Positions 51,901-64,000 of a DNA stretch of 64,000 bases are shown one piece after another; the stretch's first letter is position 1; every line of letters starts with the position of its first letter. The notes beneath the pieces are model-generated. The model was not told the origin of the DNA. It searched no databases and was given only the letters and a program-made list of their open reading frames with translations. The position numbers and the translations under genes were made by a program. Source of the stretch: Panagrolaimus kolymaensis (taxonomy: Eukaryota; Nematoda; Chromadorea; Rhabditida; Panagrolaimidae); assembly GCA_028622995.1 (NCBI GenBank), contig JAJQJQ010000076.1, forward strand, positions 62,001 to 126,000, read 5' to 3'.

Positions 51901-52502
51901 TTCTTTCACTCTCTTGCGTCATTATATTTCTTTTTTTGATTTTTTTTCTTTCAAAAACCTTTTTTCCTAGTTTAAAAAAACGCGCCAAAGCTTTGTTCAT
52001 TTTTAGAACCTTGTTAACAAATTATTATTATACTTACTATATATTTTTAAAGAAACCCATTTATTATTTATTATCTGATCAAAATTATTTGCATCAGAGT
52101 AGTCTTTTTTTTCACCCAATGATTTTGATTTTAGAGACCAACAACGCTCAAAACTTTTTTTTCTCATTCAAACATTTTTTTCTTCATCGCCGGCAAAGAA
52201 GAAAAAAAAATAGCACCACCGGACGTCTCGTCTCATCAAAGCGAACAACTGGACTTTTGACGGGCTTTCTTCTCCCTTCCTTCCCTTAATGGCGACGACA
52301 ATATAGTTACGCACTTTTGTGAGAGGGGCATTGACGGACGGACGCACTTTTTCTCTCTTTTCTTTCCAAAAGTTGAGAAAGAGAAAATGCATCAGTTTAA
52401 ATCAATAACTCAATGAGAAAAATTATCTTCGTAGTCGTCCGTTATATATTTTTCCTTTCTACAACCACGACGACAGTCTTCTTCATTCACAATGTGGTGG
52501 CC
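48940..52502. other. Intergenic (3.6 kb)
   Basis: AT-rich. One stretch at 50150-50410 has an acceptor-like TTTTATAG followed by an open frame (AGKITVKNVVPLIIKPLYSE) and an overlapping frame with RPLPSLKLETLKTMEEKARC; this could be a decayed gene but no family is recognised. No RNA gene found by eye. Confidence 0.4.
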
Positions 52503-53053
52503 ACGGCGGTATAGCTTCAATGAAAAAGTGAAGTTCAAATGGAAATGAAAAATTTGGTCGTTGGTGGTCGAATTGCCAAAAACCAAAGGAAAAGCTATTT
52601 TTTTAGTAAAAAATGTCTGTTTTTTTGCATATTTAATTATAATTCTCTACGGATATTCAGTTGAAAAATATTGAAACTCTCACAGAATATGTAATCGAAT
52701 ATTGCGGATAAGATCGTGAAGATAGATTTTCATAAAAAAATCAATGAGCCGAAATCCTAGCGTAAGAGTTTTGAGCATTTTGGTCATTTTTACGTTAGAA
52801 AAAGTGATTTTTTTTGGAACTTTTTCAGAAACAATTATGGCTAAATTCATTAAGTTGCTTTAATTTTATTCTGTGACATTGAAAATCTATAATCTTATCT
52901 TGCCTACAAATTGGTGCAATCAGTTTTTCCGAAGACAATCTTTTTCCGAAAATCCTTACGTAAGAGTTTTTGGAATGCATGGAAACATAGCTTCTGCTTT
53001 GAAAAAAAGCAAGAAATTGTGATATTTTTTATTTATTTTTTAACCAAAATACA
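52503..53053 (+). repeat. Left terminal inverted repeat
   Basis: Complement of 54772-55311. Inside are two related motifs, CCTAGCGTAAGAGTTTTGAG (52756) and CCTTACGTAAGAGTTTTTGG (52954), and a repeated TTTTTCCGAA. Such subterminal repeats are candidates for protein-binding sites of the mobilising enzyme. Confidence 0.85.
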
Positions 53054-53163
53054 TATTTAAAATAATAAAAACATTTTTTTCCATTTTTATGTGCACTTTT
53101 CTATAATATATGTATATAAAAAAATAAATCAATAACAATTTAATGTAAAAAATATTCAAAATT

Positions 53164-53791
53164 TCAATCGAAAAAGTAAAATGAAACATTTTTTTCAACA
53201 CCAAATATTGAATTTTTAAATAGAAAATCTAGGATGCCATTCTTTTCTTTTGAGCTAATTCCTACTTTTTTGATAACATTAGTATCCCTGTTTACTTCAA
53301 CAAAAATAGGAGCAACCTAAATATAATTTAATAATCGATTAAATAATTATTTTAAAAAATTACCAATGCTGGGCTTTTATATAGGCAAGCAGAAAGAATC
53401 TTTTCAATACTCAACCGCGATTTTCCATTTTCTTGCATAACTACACAAAGGATAAAAGGATTGTTTAAGGTAAGTTTTTTTGCTTCTATTAATTCTAGCA
53501 AGGCATCGAGGTTATTGGGAATAACAAATTCATTATCGTTGTCGATCTAAATGTTTCAACAATTATGAAAATATATGAATTATTAATAAATATACTTTTA
53601 CTGATAAAGAAGAAAGAAAAGCTTACTTTAAAAATATTTTCTTGTATAAATTTCTTCCAATCTTTGCACTTTTTAATTTTAAATTGAAAAGTGTTATCTT
53701 CAAGGCTTAATTTTTCTTTCCAATAATTAAATGAAAGAGTAATCATTTTGTAATCACCATCTGATTTACTAATACTTTCGGTAGCATCCAT
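53164..53791 (-). CDS. Element gene A: unknown 166-aa protein
   Basis: Exons 53627-53791, 53364-53546 and 53164-53316 (minus strand), 55, 61 and 50 codons plus stop, all phase 0 with normal GT...AG ends. Starts MDATESISKSDGDYKMITLS. It has a Lys-rich N-terminal half (NTFQFKIKKCKDWKKFIQEN), a central segment (FVIPNNLDALLELIEAKKLT) and an Ile/Val-rich part (SPALVAPIFVEVNRDTNVIK). No signal peptide, helix-turn-helix, RNase H or zinc motif is apparent, so it does not look like a known transposase. The reading frame is intact, which argues for expression and selection or for very recent transfer into the element. It points outward to the left arm. Confidence 0.6.
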
Positions 53792-54278
53792 TTTACTAAA
53801 AATATAATTATGTGCAAAAAATTATAAAAAAATGTTTAGCAATCAAAAATTCGCAATTTAATAAGTCGATTATGTTTGGAATATAAATATTAAAAAAAAC
53901 TCAAAGTAAATCAGTTATATATAAATATCAGTAAAATAAACAAAAAATATAAAAAGGAAAATGTTTCCCGCGCTTGTAAGTTCGCATCATATTTACAATC
54001 AAAGATGTAAACAATGAAGACAAAATACGATTTTTTTGGCGCGCGGTTTTTTTTAATATTGATTGAATAAAATGTTTTTGGCTTGGTATTTGCTTTTTGA
54101 AAGAATGGCAACCCATGTGTCCCAAAAAAAAAAGAAAGTCAATTTGAAAAACAAAATAGCTCAAAAGTGTGTATCATTTGTACATCATTTTTGCTGTTAT
54201 TTTGTAGAATATATCCTTAATACTTTTTATTACAAAATTTTGCATTTTGCTTTGTTAGTTTGTATATTTTATTTTTAA
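53792..54278. promoter_or_regulatory. Shared divergent promoter region of the element, with E2F-like motifs
   Basis: 487 nt between the two start codons. TTTCCCGCGC at 53964-53973 and TTTTTTTGGCGCGCGG at 54031-54046 both fit the E2F consensus TTTSSCGC and are rare GC islands in this AT-rich DNA. They suggest cell-cycle or germline expression of both genes; this is inference from motifs only. Confidence 0.4.
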
Positions 54279-54641
54279 ATGCAACCATCAAAAATTGTTA
54301 GCGGTGATGATTTTCTTCGAAATGCTGACCAACCAAGGAAACGAAGTTTGAGGGATCGAGAACAAAAAAATTACGATGGTAAAGAAATAATTATACTTAT
54401 ATCTGATAAAAAGATTGCCATTTTTAGAAACTAAGCAACTTTCAATTATTTTTCTGAACAGATAATCGAGCATATGCATTCTGTAATAAAACAATGGCTA
54501 AGAAGAATTGCCACTCATGATGAGAAAAAATTATGTTTGTTGGTAATGAGCTGGAGCTGGGAAAGGAATATATGCTTCGATGAAAAAGAAAGTTTACCAA
54601 ATGAAGAAGTCAGAGGCTTAGCTGATTCACAATTTCTTTGA
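54279..54641 (+). CDS. Element gene B: unknown protein of about 101 aa
   Basis: Exon 1 is 54279-54378 (MQPSKIVSGDDFLRNADQPR onward, basic KRSLRDREQK). Exon 2 is best placed at 54436-54641, using the acceptor AAACTAAG; this joins in phase (G|CA) and gives 68 more residues (IIEHMHSVIKQWLRRIATHD; LADSQFL at the end). The stronger-looking acceptor TTTTTAG at 54427 instead leads to a stop after 12 codons. So either the downstream AG is used, or this copy carries a frame-breaking change. Divergent from gene A and pointing to the right arm. No recognised domain. Confidence 0.4.
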
Positions 54642-54771
54642 ATTCAAAGATAAAGTTTTATCATAATTTCTGTTTTTGAATTTTTTTATAATTCCCATGA
54701 TTAAAAAGATATAAATTAACATATTACAGCCGAATTTTGTTATTTTTATATAAAATATTTTATGAAACTTT

Positions 54772-55311
54772 TGTATTTTGGTTAAAAAATAAATAAAAAA
54801 TATCACAATTTCTTGCTTTTTTTCAAAGCAGAAGCTATGTTTCCATGCATTCCAAAAACTCTTACGTAAGGATTTTCGGAAAAAGATTGTCTTCGGAAAA
54901 ACTGATTGCACCAATTTGTAGGCAAGATAAGATTATAGATTTTCAATGTCACAGAATAAAATTAAAGCAACTTAATGAATTTAGCCATAATTGTTTCTGA
55001 AAAAGTTCCAAAAAAAATCACTTTTTCTAACGTAAAAATGACCAAAATGCTCAAAACTCTTACGCTAGGATTTCGGCTCATTGATTTTTTTATGAAAATC
55101 TATCTTCACGATCTTATCCGCAATATTCGATTACATATTCTGTGAGAGTTTCAATATTTTTCAACTGAATATCCGTAGAGAATTATAATTAAATATGCAA
55201 AAAAACAGACATTTTTTACTAAAAAAATAGCTTTTCCTTTGGTTTTTGGCAATTCGACCACCAACGACCAAATTTTTCATTTCCATTTGAACTTCACTTT
55301 TATACCGCCGT
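54772..55311 (-). repeat. Right terminal inverted repeat
   Basis: Reverse complement of the left arm through the whole length. The inner limit is TTTTGTATTTTGG at about 54771-54781, where similarity stops; the outer end is TATACCGCCGT at 55301-55311. It lacks the 10-nt insertion of the left arm. Confidence 0.85.
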
Positions 55312-56682
55312 GTGGCGGATGGGTTTGTCGCTCCAAAAATTTTTTTAAACATAAGCGGCGCATATATGTGTGCGTTTGTGTTTGTGCGTTGCAAGAGAAA
55401 AAAAACGAAGGACGCTCTCTCTGCCTCTCTTTTTTTGCTGCATTGCTTATGTATGTTTTTCTCTAGATTCTATAAGGTAAAAAACGCTTTCTCTCTCTCT
55501 CTCTCTCTCTTATGACTGACTGACTAGTAGCGTTCAAAAAAATATGAGAAAAAGAAAAAAGAGTACGAAATACAAAGCAACGCGTGTATATATTATTTTT
55601 TTGTTCAAGCATTTTTCATAAGAGTGTATTCACTCTCGTAAGATTACGTTGTCTTTCTTTATTTTTTTATATATGTTTTTTGTTTTATGCCACACACAAA
55701 CGAACGAGGAAAACGAGCGGTGAGGAAAGATGATAATATAGGAAACGATTATTGTTGGTCGTTGTTGTTTTTGGCTGCTACTAAATTATTATTATATTCC
55801 ATTCATTCATTTTAATTTTCTTCGACACAAAAATGTGTCATCAAAAAATAAATAAATAAATGACTGCTTTCTTATAAAAATTAATTTTCCCGCACAATTT
55901 AACAATTATTATTTCATTCTTGTAAATTTTATATTTTTTATTTTTTTGATAAATTTATTTACCCTTTTTTTATTATTTGTCGTCAATTTACAACCGCCCT
56001 TAAACTTTTATAATTTGTTTTTCTTTTATTTTTTTGACGTTCAAAAGAAAAATAACAAGGAGTGACTAAGTAAGTATTGAATTAACATCAGCTGTTTTTT
56101 TCTTTCTTTCTCTATAATTCAAAAATGAATGTTTGAAAAGCGCTTGCTTTTATTTATTTTTTGTTTTTCTCTCTCTCATTAATTGCCCTTGTTTATAAAG
56201 TATTTATTTATTTTGTGGGTGAGGTTGTTGCTTAGTCATCACATATTTTACCTCCACCGCAAAAACGTTACATCATTTTAAAATTATTGTCCTTATTAGC
56301 TCTGCCATAATTTTTATCTTTTAAAATTTTTTAAGATTAAAACTCTTTTAAAAATTTGAATTTAATAGCTTTTCTTTTTTGGCTCATTTTCGTCGTCTTA
56401 AAAAAAACAAAACCTTCGCGTGTATTTTCCTTTTTTTGATTGCGTTTTTTCCGATAAATTATTGATTTAATTTTTTTCTTTTCTTTTTTTATAATTGATT
56501 TTGATTTTTTTAAGGTACGCAGTGACACCTACATATTTTTATTGTTGTCCATTGCTTGCTTCAATTCCTTTGGGCATTTATTTACCCTTGCTTTATTTTG
56601 ATTTCTTTAAAAAATCGCTTTCGTGGTATAATAATTTTTGGTCCTCGATATTCTTGTTTGCTTATAAATGCAATATTGATAA
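55312..56682. other. Intergenic; upstream region of mbk-1
   Basis: Contains a CT microsatellite (about 55489-55511), a GAGTG-TATT-CACTC small hairpin (55623-55636), and T-rich sequence. A TTTTTTTAAG acceptor-like site before 56515 may belong to an upstream non-coding exon of mbk-1. No separate gene seen. Confidence 0.45.
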
Positions 56683-59677
<2,995 letters not shown>

Positions 59678-59942
59678 ATTTTCGGAAACACTTTTTTTTA
59701 AAATCCAAAAATTAAATGCGTAAATTTCTTGAATATTTTTCTTTTTATTTTAGCAAAAAAATTTTTAAATGCCAAAATTTTTTGTCGTGTTTTGTCCCAC
59801 TTTTTCTTCTTCTTCCTTTCTAATGTGCTTATATTTAATTTTTTTTCAGCTAAAATTTCTATCCTTTCAATCACCCTATCCAAAACCTTATTCAATGCCA
59901 ACAACAACAATAAAAACAGCAGCGATGAAAATACTTTCATGA

Positions 59943-61161
59943 AGTCTCCTCTCCTGAATACGCAAAAAGCAAACACCTTTAATAAAAAATAATGAATTCT
60001 TTCTATTTTTTGTTTTTATACGGGCATCAAACTTTTTCTTTTTTTAATTTCATCTTTATTTTTTCGTCCATCAAGTGTCCTTAACAATTAACATTTTTAT
60101 ATTTGCTCAAAAATTTTTTTCTTCTTCTTTGCTGGTTTTTTTCTTTCTTTCTTGAAATTTATTTTTATTTTTAACAGTCTTTTTTCCTATAATCTTTTTA
60201 TTGTTTCTTTTTTGTCTAGTCGTCAGCAACTTTTTCAATTTTTTGATTGTTGCTTACAATGGTTAAGAACTATCAATACAATTCAAATCGAACTGAATGA
60301 AAGTGAACAACAACAACTATAAACTAACTATAAAAATTGTTGTTTCTCAAATTGTCATTTTCCATTTTTCTCATTATTGTTGCCTTAATTTTTTTTATTG
60401 ATATTATTTCCACCAATTCAATTTTTAAACCATTCATTAAGGAATTATGATTTTTGATTTGTATGATGTGATGTATATATTTTTTTATTATTCAATAAAT
60501 AAAAAACTTTGGAGATTAATTTATTTACTTTAAAAAAATATATTTCGAGATTTTCTCGTTTTCAACAACACCTTTTTTGCTATGAAAATTAAAAAGAAAA
60601 AAAGAAAATGACAATCGATGGGGAAAATTGGTGTTTTTTACTTGCTTCTTTAAACAAATAAAAAACAATTATTAATTACATTCCTTCTTTTATTTTCTCG
60701 TTCGTTGATTAATCAGAAAATCATCAAAAAACAAAAATCATAAGACAAAAAAAAAAGATTCATAAAAAAAATCATTATTTTTTCAAGTCAATCAAACGAC
60801 GTGTTTGAAAGAGCCTTGATTTTTTTATTTTCTTCCTCTTCCTCATTTATTTATTTTTGTTTTTGTTTTCATAAGCGACAAAATTATGCAACACCATTTA
60901 ACCTCTTAGAACTGGCTCCTTCCTCACGCATCAATCTTATTTCTAATGTTTCAGTTCCGGTTTGAGGAAGTATTTTTAATTTTTTATTAATGCACTGATT
61001 TTTTGGATGTTGTTTTTTTATTTGCTCATCGCCGTAGGGTTTTGTTGCGCTAAAGTTTTTATTTTTATTTTCGAGTATTTTTTTACAGCAAAATTCTAGC
61101 AAATAAAACTGATTTATAAATTTCTGTGGTTTTCAGTTTTTGATTTTTTTTCTTTCAGAAA
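59943..61161. other. Intergenic; leader of the glutaredoxin gene
   Basis: AT-rich mbk-1 3' flank. TTTTTTTTCTTTCAG ends at 61158, only 3 nt before the next ATG, a position typical of a nematode spliced-leader acceptor. The minus frame 60884-61102 has no family resemblance. Confidence 0.5.
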
Positions 61162-61616
61162 ATGAAATATTTATTGTCAATTTTAAGTTTATTTTTGTTT
61201 TTGGCTTTTACTTTTGCAGTTGATCCTCATCAAGCTGCAGCGCAGCAACATCCAGATGACGTTGAAAAAGAAATTGATGATCTCATTCGAAGTCATCCTT
61301 TAATGGTATTTTCAAAAACTTATTGTCCATATAGTAAACGAGCCAAGAAGCTTCTTGGTGAAACACTTGGAGCTAAAAATATGGAAGTTCTCGAAATTAA
61401 TAACCGAGACGATACGGATAAAATTTTAGTAAGTTTGAGTCATGGATTCCTTTGCCAACAACTAATTTCTAGGAATATTTGCACTCTAAAAGTGGTCGAA
61501 GAACTGTTCCCCAAATTTTTGTTAATGGCAAATTTGTTGGTGGATCTGATGACATTGCAAAAATGCAAAAGAAAGGAACTCTTCGACCTATGTTAGTTAA
61601 AGCTAAAGTATTGTAA
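61162..61616 (+). CDS. Dithiol glutaredoxin with signal peptide
   Basis: Exons 61162-61428 and 61473-61616 (44-nt intron) give 136 aa. Glutaredoxins reduce disulfides or glutathione adducts using glutathione. The N terminus is a signal peptide or anchor (YLLSILSLFLFLAFTFAVDP), so it acts in the secretory pathway or outside. Active site CPYS in VFSKTYCPYSKRAKKLL; cis-Pro loop RTVPQIFVNG; glutathione-binding GGSDD. The size without the signal (about 110 aa) is normal for the family. Codon split and frame are clean. The very short intron shows that introns of about 45 nt are spliced in this genome. Confidence 0.92.
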
Positions 61617-61958
61617 TTTAATGTTTTTTCTTTGAAATATAATTTCTTATTTTTTTTTATTCAAAGTTTCTCACTAAACATTTACATAATTTACAAATAC
61701 AAATCAAAAAAAAAGATAAGCTTTTGAACACAGGGTTTATGACAAAATTAATATTAAAAAAATATTACTTTACCGTGAAAAAAAATAAAATCACATTCGC
61801 AAGAAAGGAAGGAATGAAAGTAGGTTAAAAAAAAGAGGAAGATAATCTCATCAAGAGAAGGTTCAAAAAAATTTGTGTCAATTAAAAAAAAGTTGAAAAA
61901 TGGCCAAAAATCATACAAAAAACAATAAAATAAATTTGATGATATTAGTACGCTTTTT
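61617..61958. other. Intergenic between convergent genes
   Basis: 3' flanks of the glutaredoxin and the MKK gene; A/T runs, nothing coding. Confidence 0.5.
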
Positions 61959-63439
61959 TTATACAACTGGCGAAGTAGGCAAAAATCTTGAAACATAGTC
62001 ACCTATTTCAGTTCGCCATGTTTTCATTTCTCCTGGGTCTTGAATATTGTATCTAAAATATGGGCATTATTGACTTTTATATAATGATAATATGATACTT
62101 GCCTTTGGCAAAATGGATCCTTAATTAAGTCACCAAAATTAGGACGTATTGATGTATCTTTGATTAGGCTAAAAAAAGATAAGAAAATTTAATGAAAGGG
62201 GTGCTATAGTGGCAAATTACCATTTGTTAACAAAATTAACTAATTCTACAGAATAATCCCCAGTTTGAAGGAATGGAGGATCTCCATGAACTACAGCTTG
62301 AAGTTGATCAAAGACTGAATTCCAATCGGTGTATGGAAAACGACCAATGCAAACTTCCACTAATGAAATTCCGAAACTCCATACATCCGCTCGAACTCCA
62401 TATCTTCGTTCAGAAAGTCTTTCAGGCTATTAAATTACTTTTTAGCAAAGTTTTAATTGAAATATTGGAGAAACTTACAGCCATATAAATTTGGCAGCCT
62501 ACATCTTGGGTTTTTGCGATGGAATCAACCAAATAGCCAGAGATTCCAAAATCACATAGTTTTACAAAGCCTTGAGTGTTTAAAAGTATATTAGATGGTT
62601 TAATATCTAAAATACTCCACATTACTTTTAATTAAAAATATATTTCCAACTAACCTCGATGAATAAGATTAAGAACTTCCTTTAAATAATTTAAAGCACG
62701 AACAACCTAAAAAAAATTTCGAAAAAATCAATAAAAAAATAAAAGTAAAAAAGCCTTCTTACTGAAGCTGTAATAAATCCAATAAACTTTTCTGGCAATC
62801 TTTCATCATGCTTATAAACTCGTCGGTAAAATTTATCCAATGAACAATCCATAATTTCCATGCATATCCAGCAATCACCCTTAAATAATTATATATATTT
62901 TTCCTAATTTTTTTTGGTGGTAGCTGCCTTACATCTTGGAATATAGCTCCATAAAATCTCACAACATCTTCACAACCTTGAGAATCGATAATCATTTTAA
63001 GTTCACGCAGCATCACATCGCGCTCCTTTTTTTCAACATCTCGAGCTCGAACACGCTTAAAAATAAAACTTTTTTTATCATAAATTTCATGAAAGATGGA
63101 ACTAACTTTGACTGCCATAATTTTTCCACTAGCATCATGCTCCATTTTGTTTACAACACCGCCATAACTGCCACTTCCAATAATGCCTTAAAGTTAATGG
63201 GTGAGATTAGACAATGCCAAAAAATGTTTGAATATTACCTTTATCGATTAAATTACGAGCAGTAAATTCAAAAGTATTTCCATCTTGAAATGTCAATATA
63301 CCAGAATTGGGAGGAACTACGCTTCTAAAATTTAATGATGCTTAACAAAACCAAAAAAAACGTCGAAATAAACTTACACTGCGGGTTCAGCAGCAATTTG
63401 ACTAAAATCTAATGTCAATTTACAACGTTTGTTATCCAT
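61959..63439 (-). CDS. mkk-4: MAP kinase kinase, MKK4/SEK type
   Basis: Exons (minus strand) 63378-63439, 63239-63324, 63107-63186, 62933-63055, 62763-62879, 62655-62706, 62479-62606, 62221-62426, 62103-62168 and 61959-62052 give 337 aa. It phosphorylates JNK or p38-type kinases. Seen: N-terminal basic docking-like stretch ([12 protein letters not shown]), P-loop [10 protein letters not shown], catalytic Lys in [52 protein letters not shown] with the Ser and Thr of the activation loop, [28 protein letters not shown] and [13 protein letters not shown] and GDPP favour MKK4 over MKK3/6, but sek-1 remains possible. The last intron begins with GC (AG|GCAAGT); the GC donor restores the frame to a tail ending RFLPTSPVV. 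Confidence 0.88.
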
Positions 63440-64000
63440 TTTAAAGCTAAATCTCTTTCAGCAGCCTATAGGGAGTTAAGTCGGACTAATCTTGGTTTTT
63501 AGAACCTACAATCCTTTTTTATATATTATTATTTTTCAACGAACTATTGTCACGCTAGACCAAAAAAACACATGGAACACAGGTCAGTAAACGCCAGCAT
63601 ATATGAAAATGGGGAACAAAAATCTAAGTAAAAATATATTTAAGAAACTATCTAGCATCTTTCTGGCACAATTTTTATTTATTGTTTTAGAAATGGAGTT
63701 TAAGAAAATGAAACGAAAAAAGTAACTAAAAAATTATATAAAAAAGTAAAAAAACTATTACGTGCCCAATTTAAAAAAAAGTAAAATGGTAACAATCTTC
63801 TAAAGCTATGTGTGGCTGGGCTATATTGAGGAGGAATTGAGAAGAAGTAAAAATAAAAAAAATGTGGCGTTTGTTGGTTTTGGCACAACAACTAAAGGAG
63901 AGTAATGTTCATGAGACGACGCGACGCACCCATTAAAAAAACATTGTGATACAAAAAAAAATTCGGTTAGCTGTCATGCTAGTTTTTTTTGTGGCAACTA
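63440..64000. other. Upstream region of the MKK gene to the window edge
   Basis: No gene recognised in the last 560 nt. The minus frame 63700-63891 is Phe/Pro low complexity. Confidence 0.45.

Larger units (their letters stand above)
52503..55311. mobile_element. 2.8-kb element with long terminal inverted repeats carrying a divergent gene pair
   Basis: Two arms of about 530 nt (52503-53053 and 54772-55311) are inverted copies that look almost identical base for base; the main difference is a 10-nt insertion (GCTTCAATGA) near the outer end of the left arm. Outer ends are ACGGCGGTATA. The 1.7-kb core holds two divergent genes with introns and no recognisable transposase. A clean target duplication cannot be made out (left flank GTGGTGGCC, right flank GTGGCGGAT share only GTGG at one end). 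The structure resembles foldback or Mutator-like non-autonomous elements, or an element class using unknown proteins. Confidence 0.8.

Noticed and set aside
54063..54278. 71-codon plus frame in the element promoter region
   Set aside because: Low-complexity Lys/Phe/Cys; ends right before gene B start and has no splice link.
55489..55511. CT dinucleotide tract
   Set aside because: Ordinary microsatellite; no gene or element edge coincides with it.
60884..61102. 72-codon minus frame before the glutaredoxin gene
   Set aside because: No recognised family, overlaps the likely leader of the glutaredoxin, no splice partner.
62098..62168. GT donor (CAA|GTATC) for the last MKK intron
   Set aside because: It shifts the final exon to a frame that stops early and loses the family-like tail; the GC donor 4 nt upstream keeps it.

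Overview
The window is nuclear DNA of a nematode. The evidence is AT-rich spacers full of T and A runs, many very short introns (about 44 to 90 nt, GT...TTTTAG or TTTCAG), and gene families typical of worms: a cuticle collagen with the nematode N-terminal domain, an astacin with ShKT modules, a chemoreceptor-like 7TM protein, and clear orthologues of SAX-7, UNC-3, MRG-1, MBK-1 and MKK-4. The frequent spliceosomal introns rule out a bacterium. Nothing seen fixes the genus.

Layout from left to right. 57-3912 (+) is the 3' part of sax-7 (L1CAM). 5312-6875 (+) is a LACT beta-lactamase-fold protein. 7743-10382 (-) is cogc-8. 10827-12076 (-) is a cuticle collagen. 13072-13840 (+) is an orphan. 13920-15563 (-) is a 7TM receptor. 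A 3.5-kb spacer follows. 19072-21030 (+) is an astacin protease, 21528-23660 (+) a TMEM87/GOST protein, and 24146-25684 (+) a polypeptide GalNAc-transferase with an in-frame stop. 25905-26716 (-) is an orphan. 27826-30278 (+) is an ER-type carboxylesterase interrupted by a hAT-like MITE. 30579-32259 (+) is mrg-1. 32577-33946 (-) is an N-terminal RASSF homologue. 37530-42780 (+) is unc-3. 43172-47527 (-) is a large secreted matrix-type protein. 48526-48939 (+) is a small membrane protein. 52503-55311 is a mobile element with long inverted repeats. 56683-59677 (+) is mbk-1, 61162-61616 (+) a secretory glutaredoxin, and 61959-63439 (-) an MKK4-type kinase.

Most genes are housekeeping or developmental and unrelated to each other. 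Several are extracellular or secretory: SAX-7, collagen, astacin, TMEM87, GalNAc-transferase, carboxylesterase, the matrix protein and the glutaredoxin. No gap between neighbouring genes is short enough to show an operon convincingly.

Two features stand out. First, a 2.8-kb element has two arms of about 530 nt that are close to perfect inverted repeats. They enclose a divergent pair of intron-containing small genes, neither recognised and neither a known transposase, sharing a promoter region with two E2F-like motifs. Second, a 446-bp hAT-like MITE with an intact 8-bp target duplication sits inside a carboxylesterase coding exon. Taking out the element and one target copy restores a continuous frame.

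Exon boundaries were worked out by hand from splice consensus, phase matching and family resemblance. No database search was run, so single-base errors at boundaries are possible.
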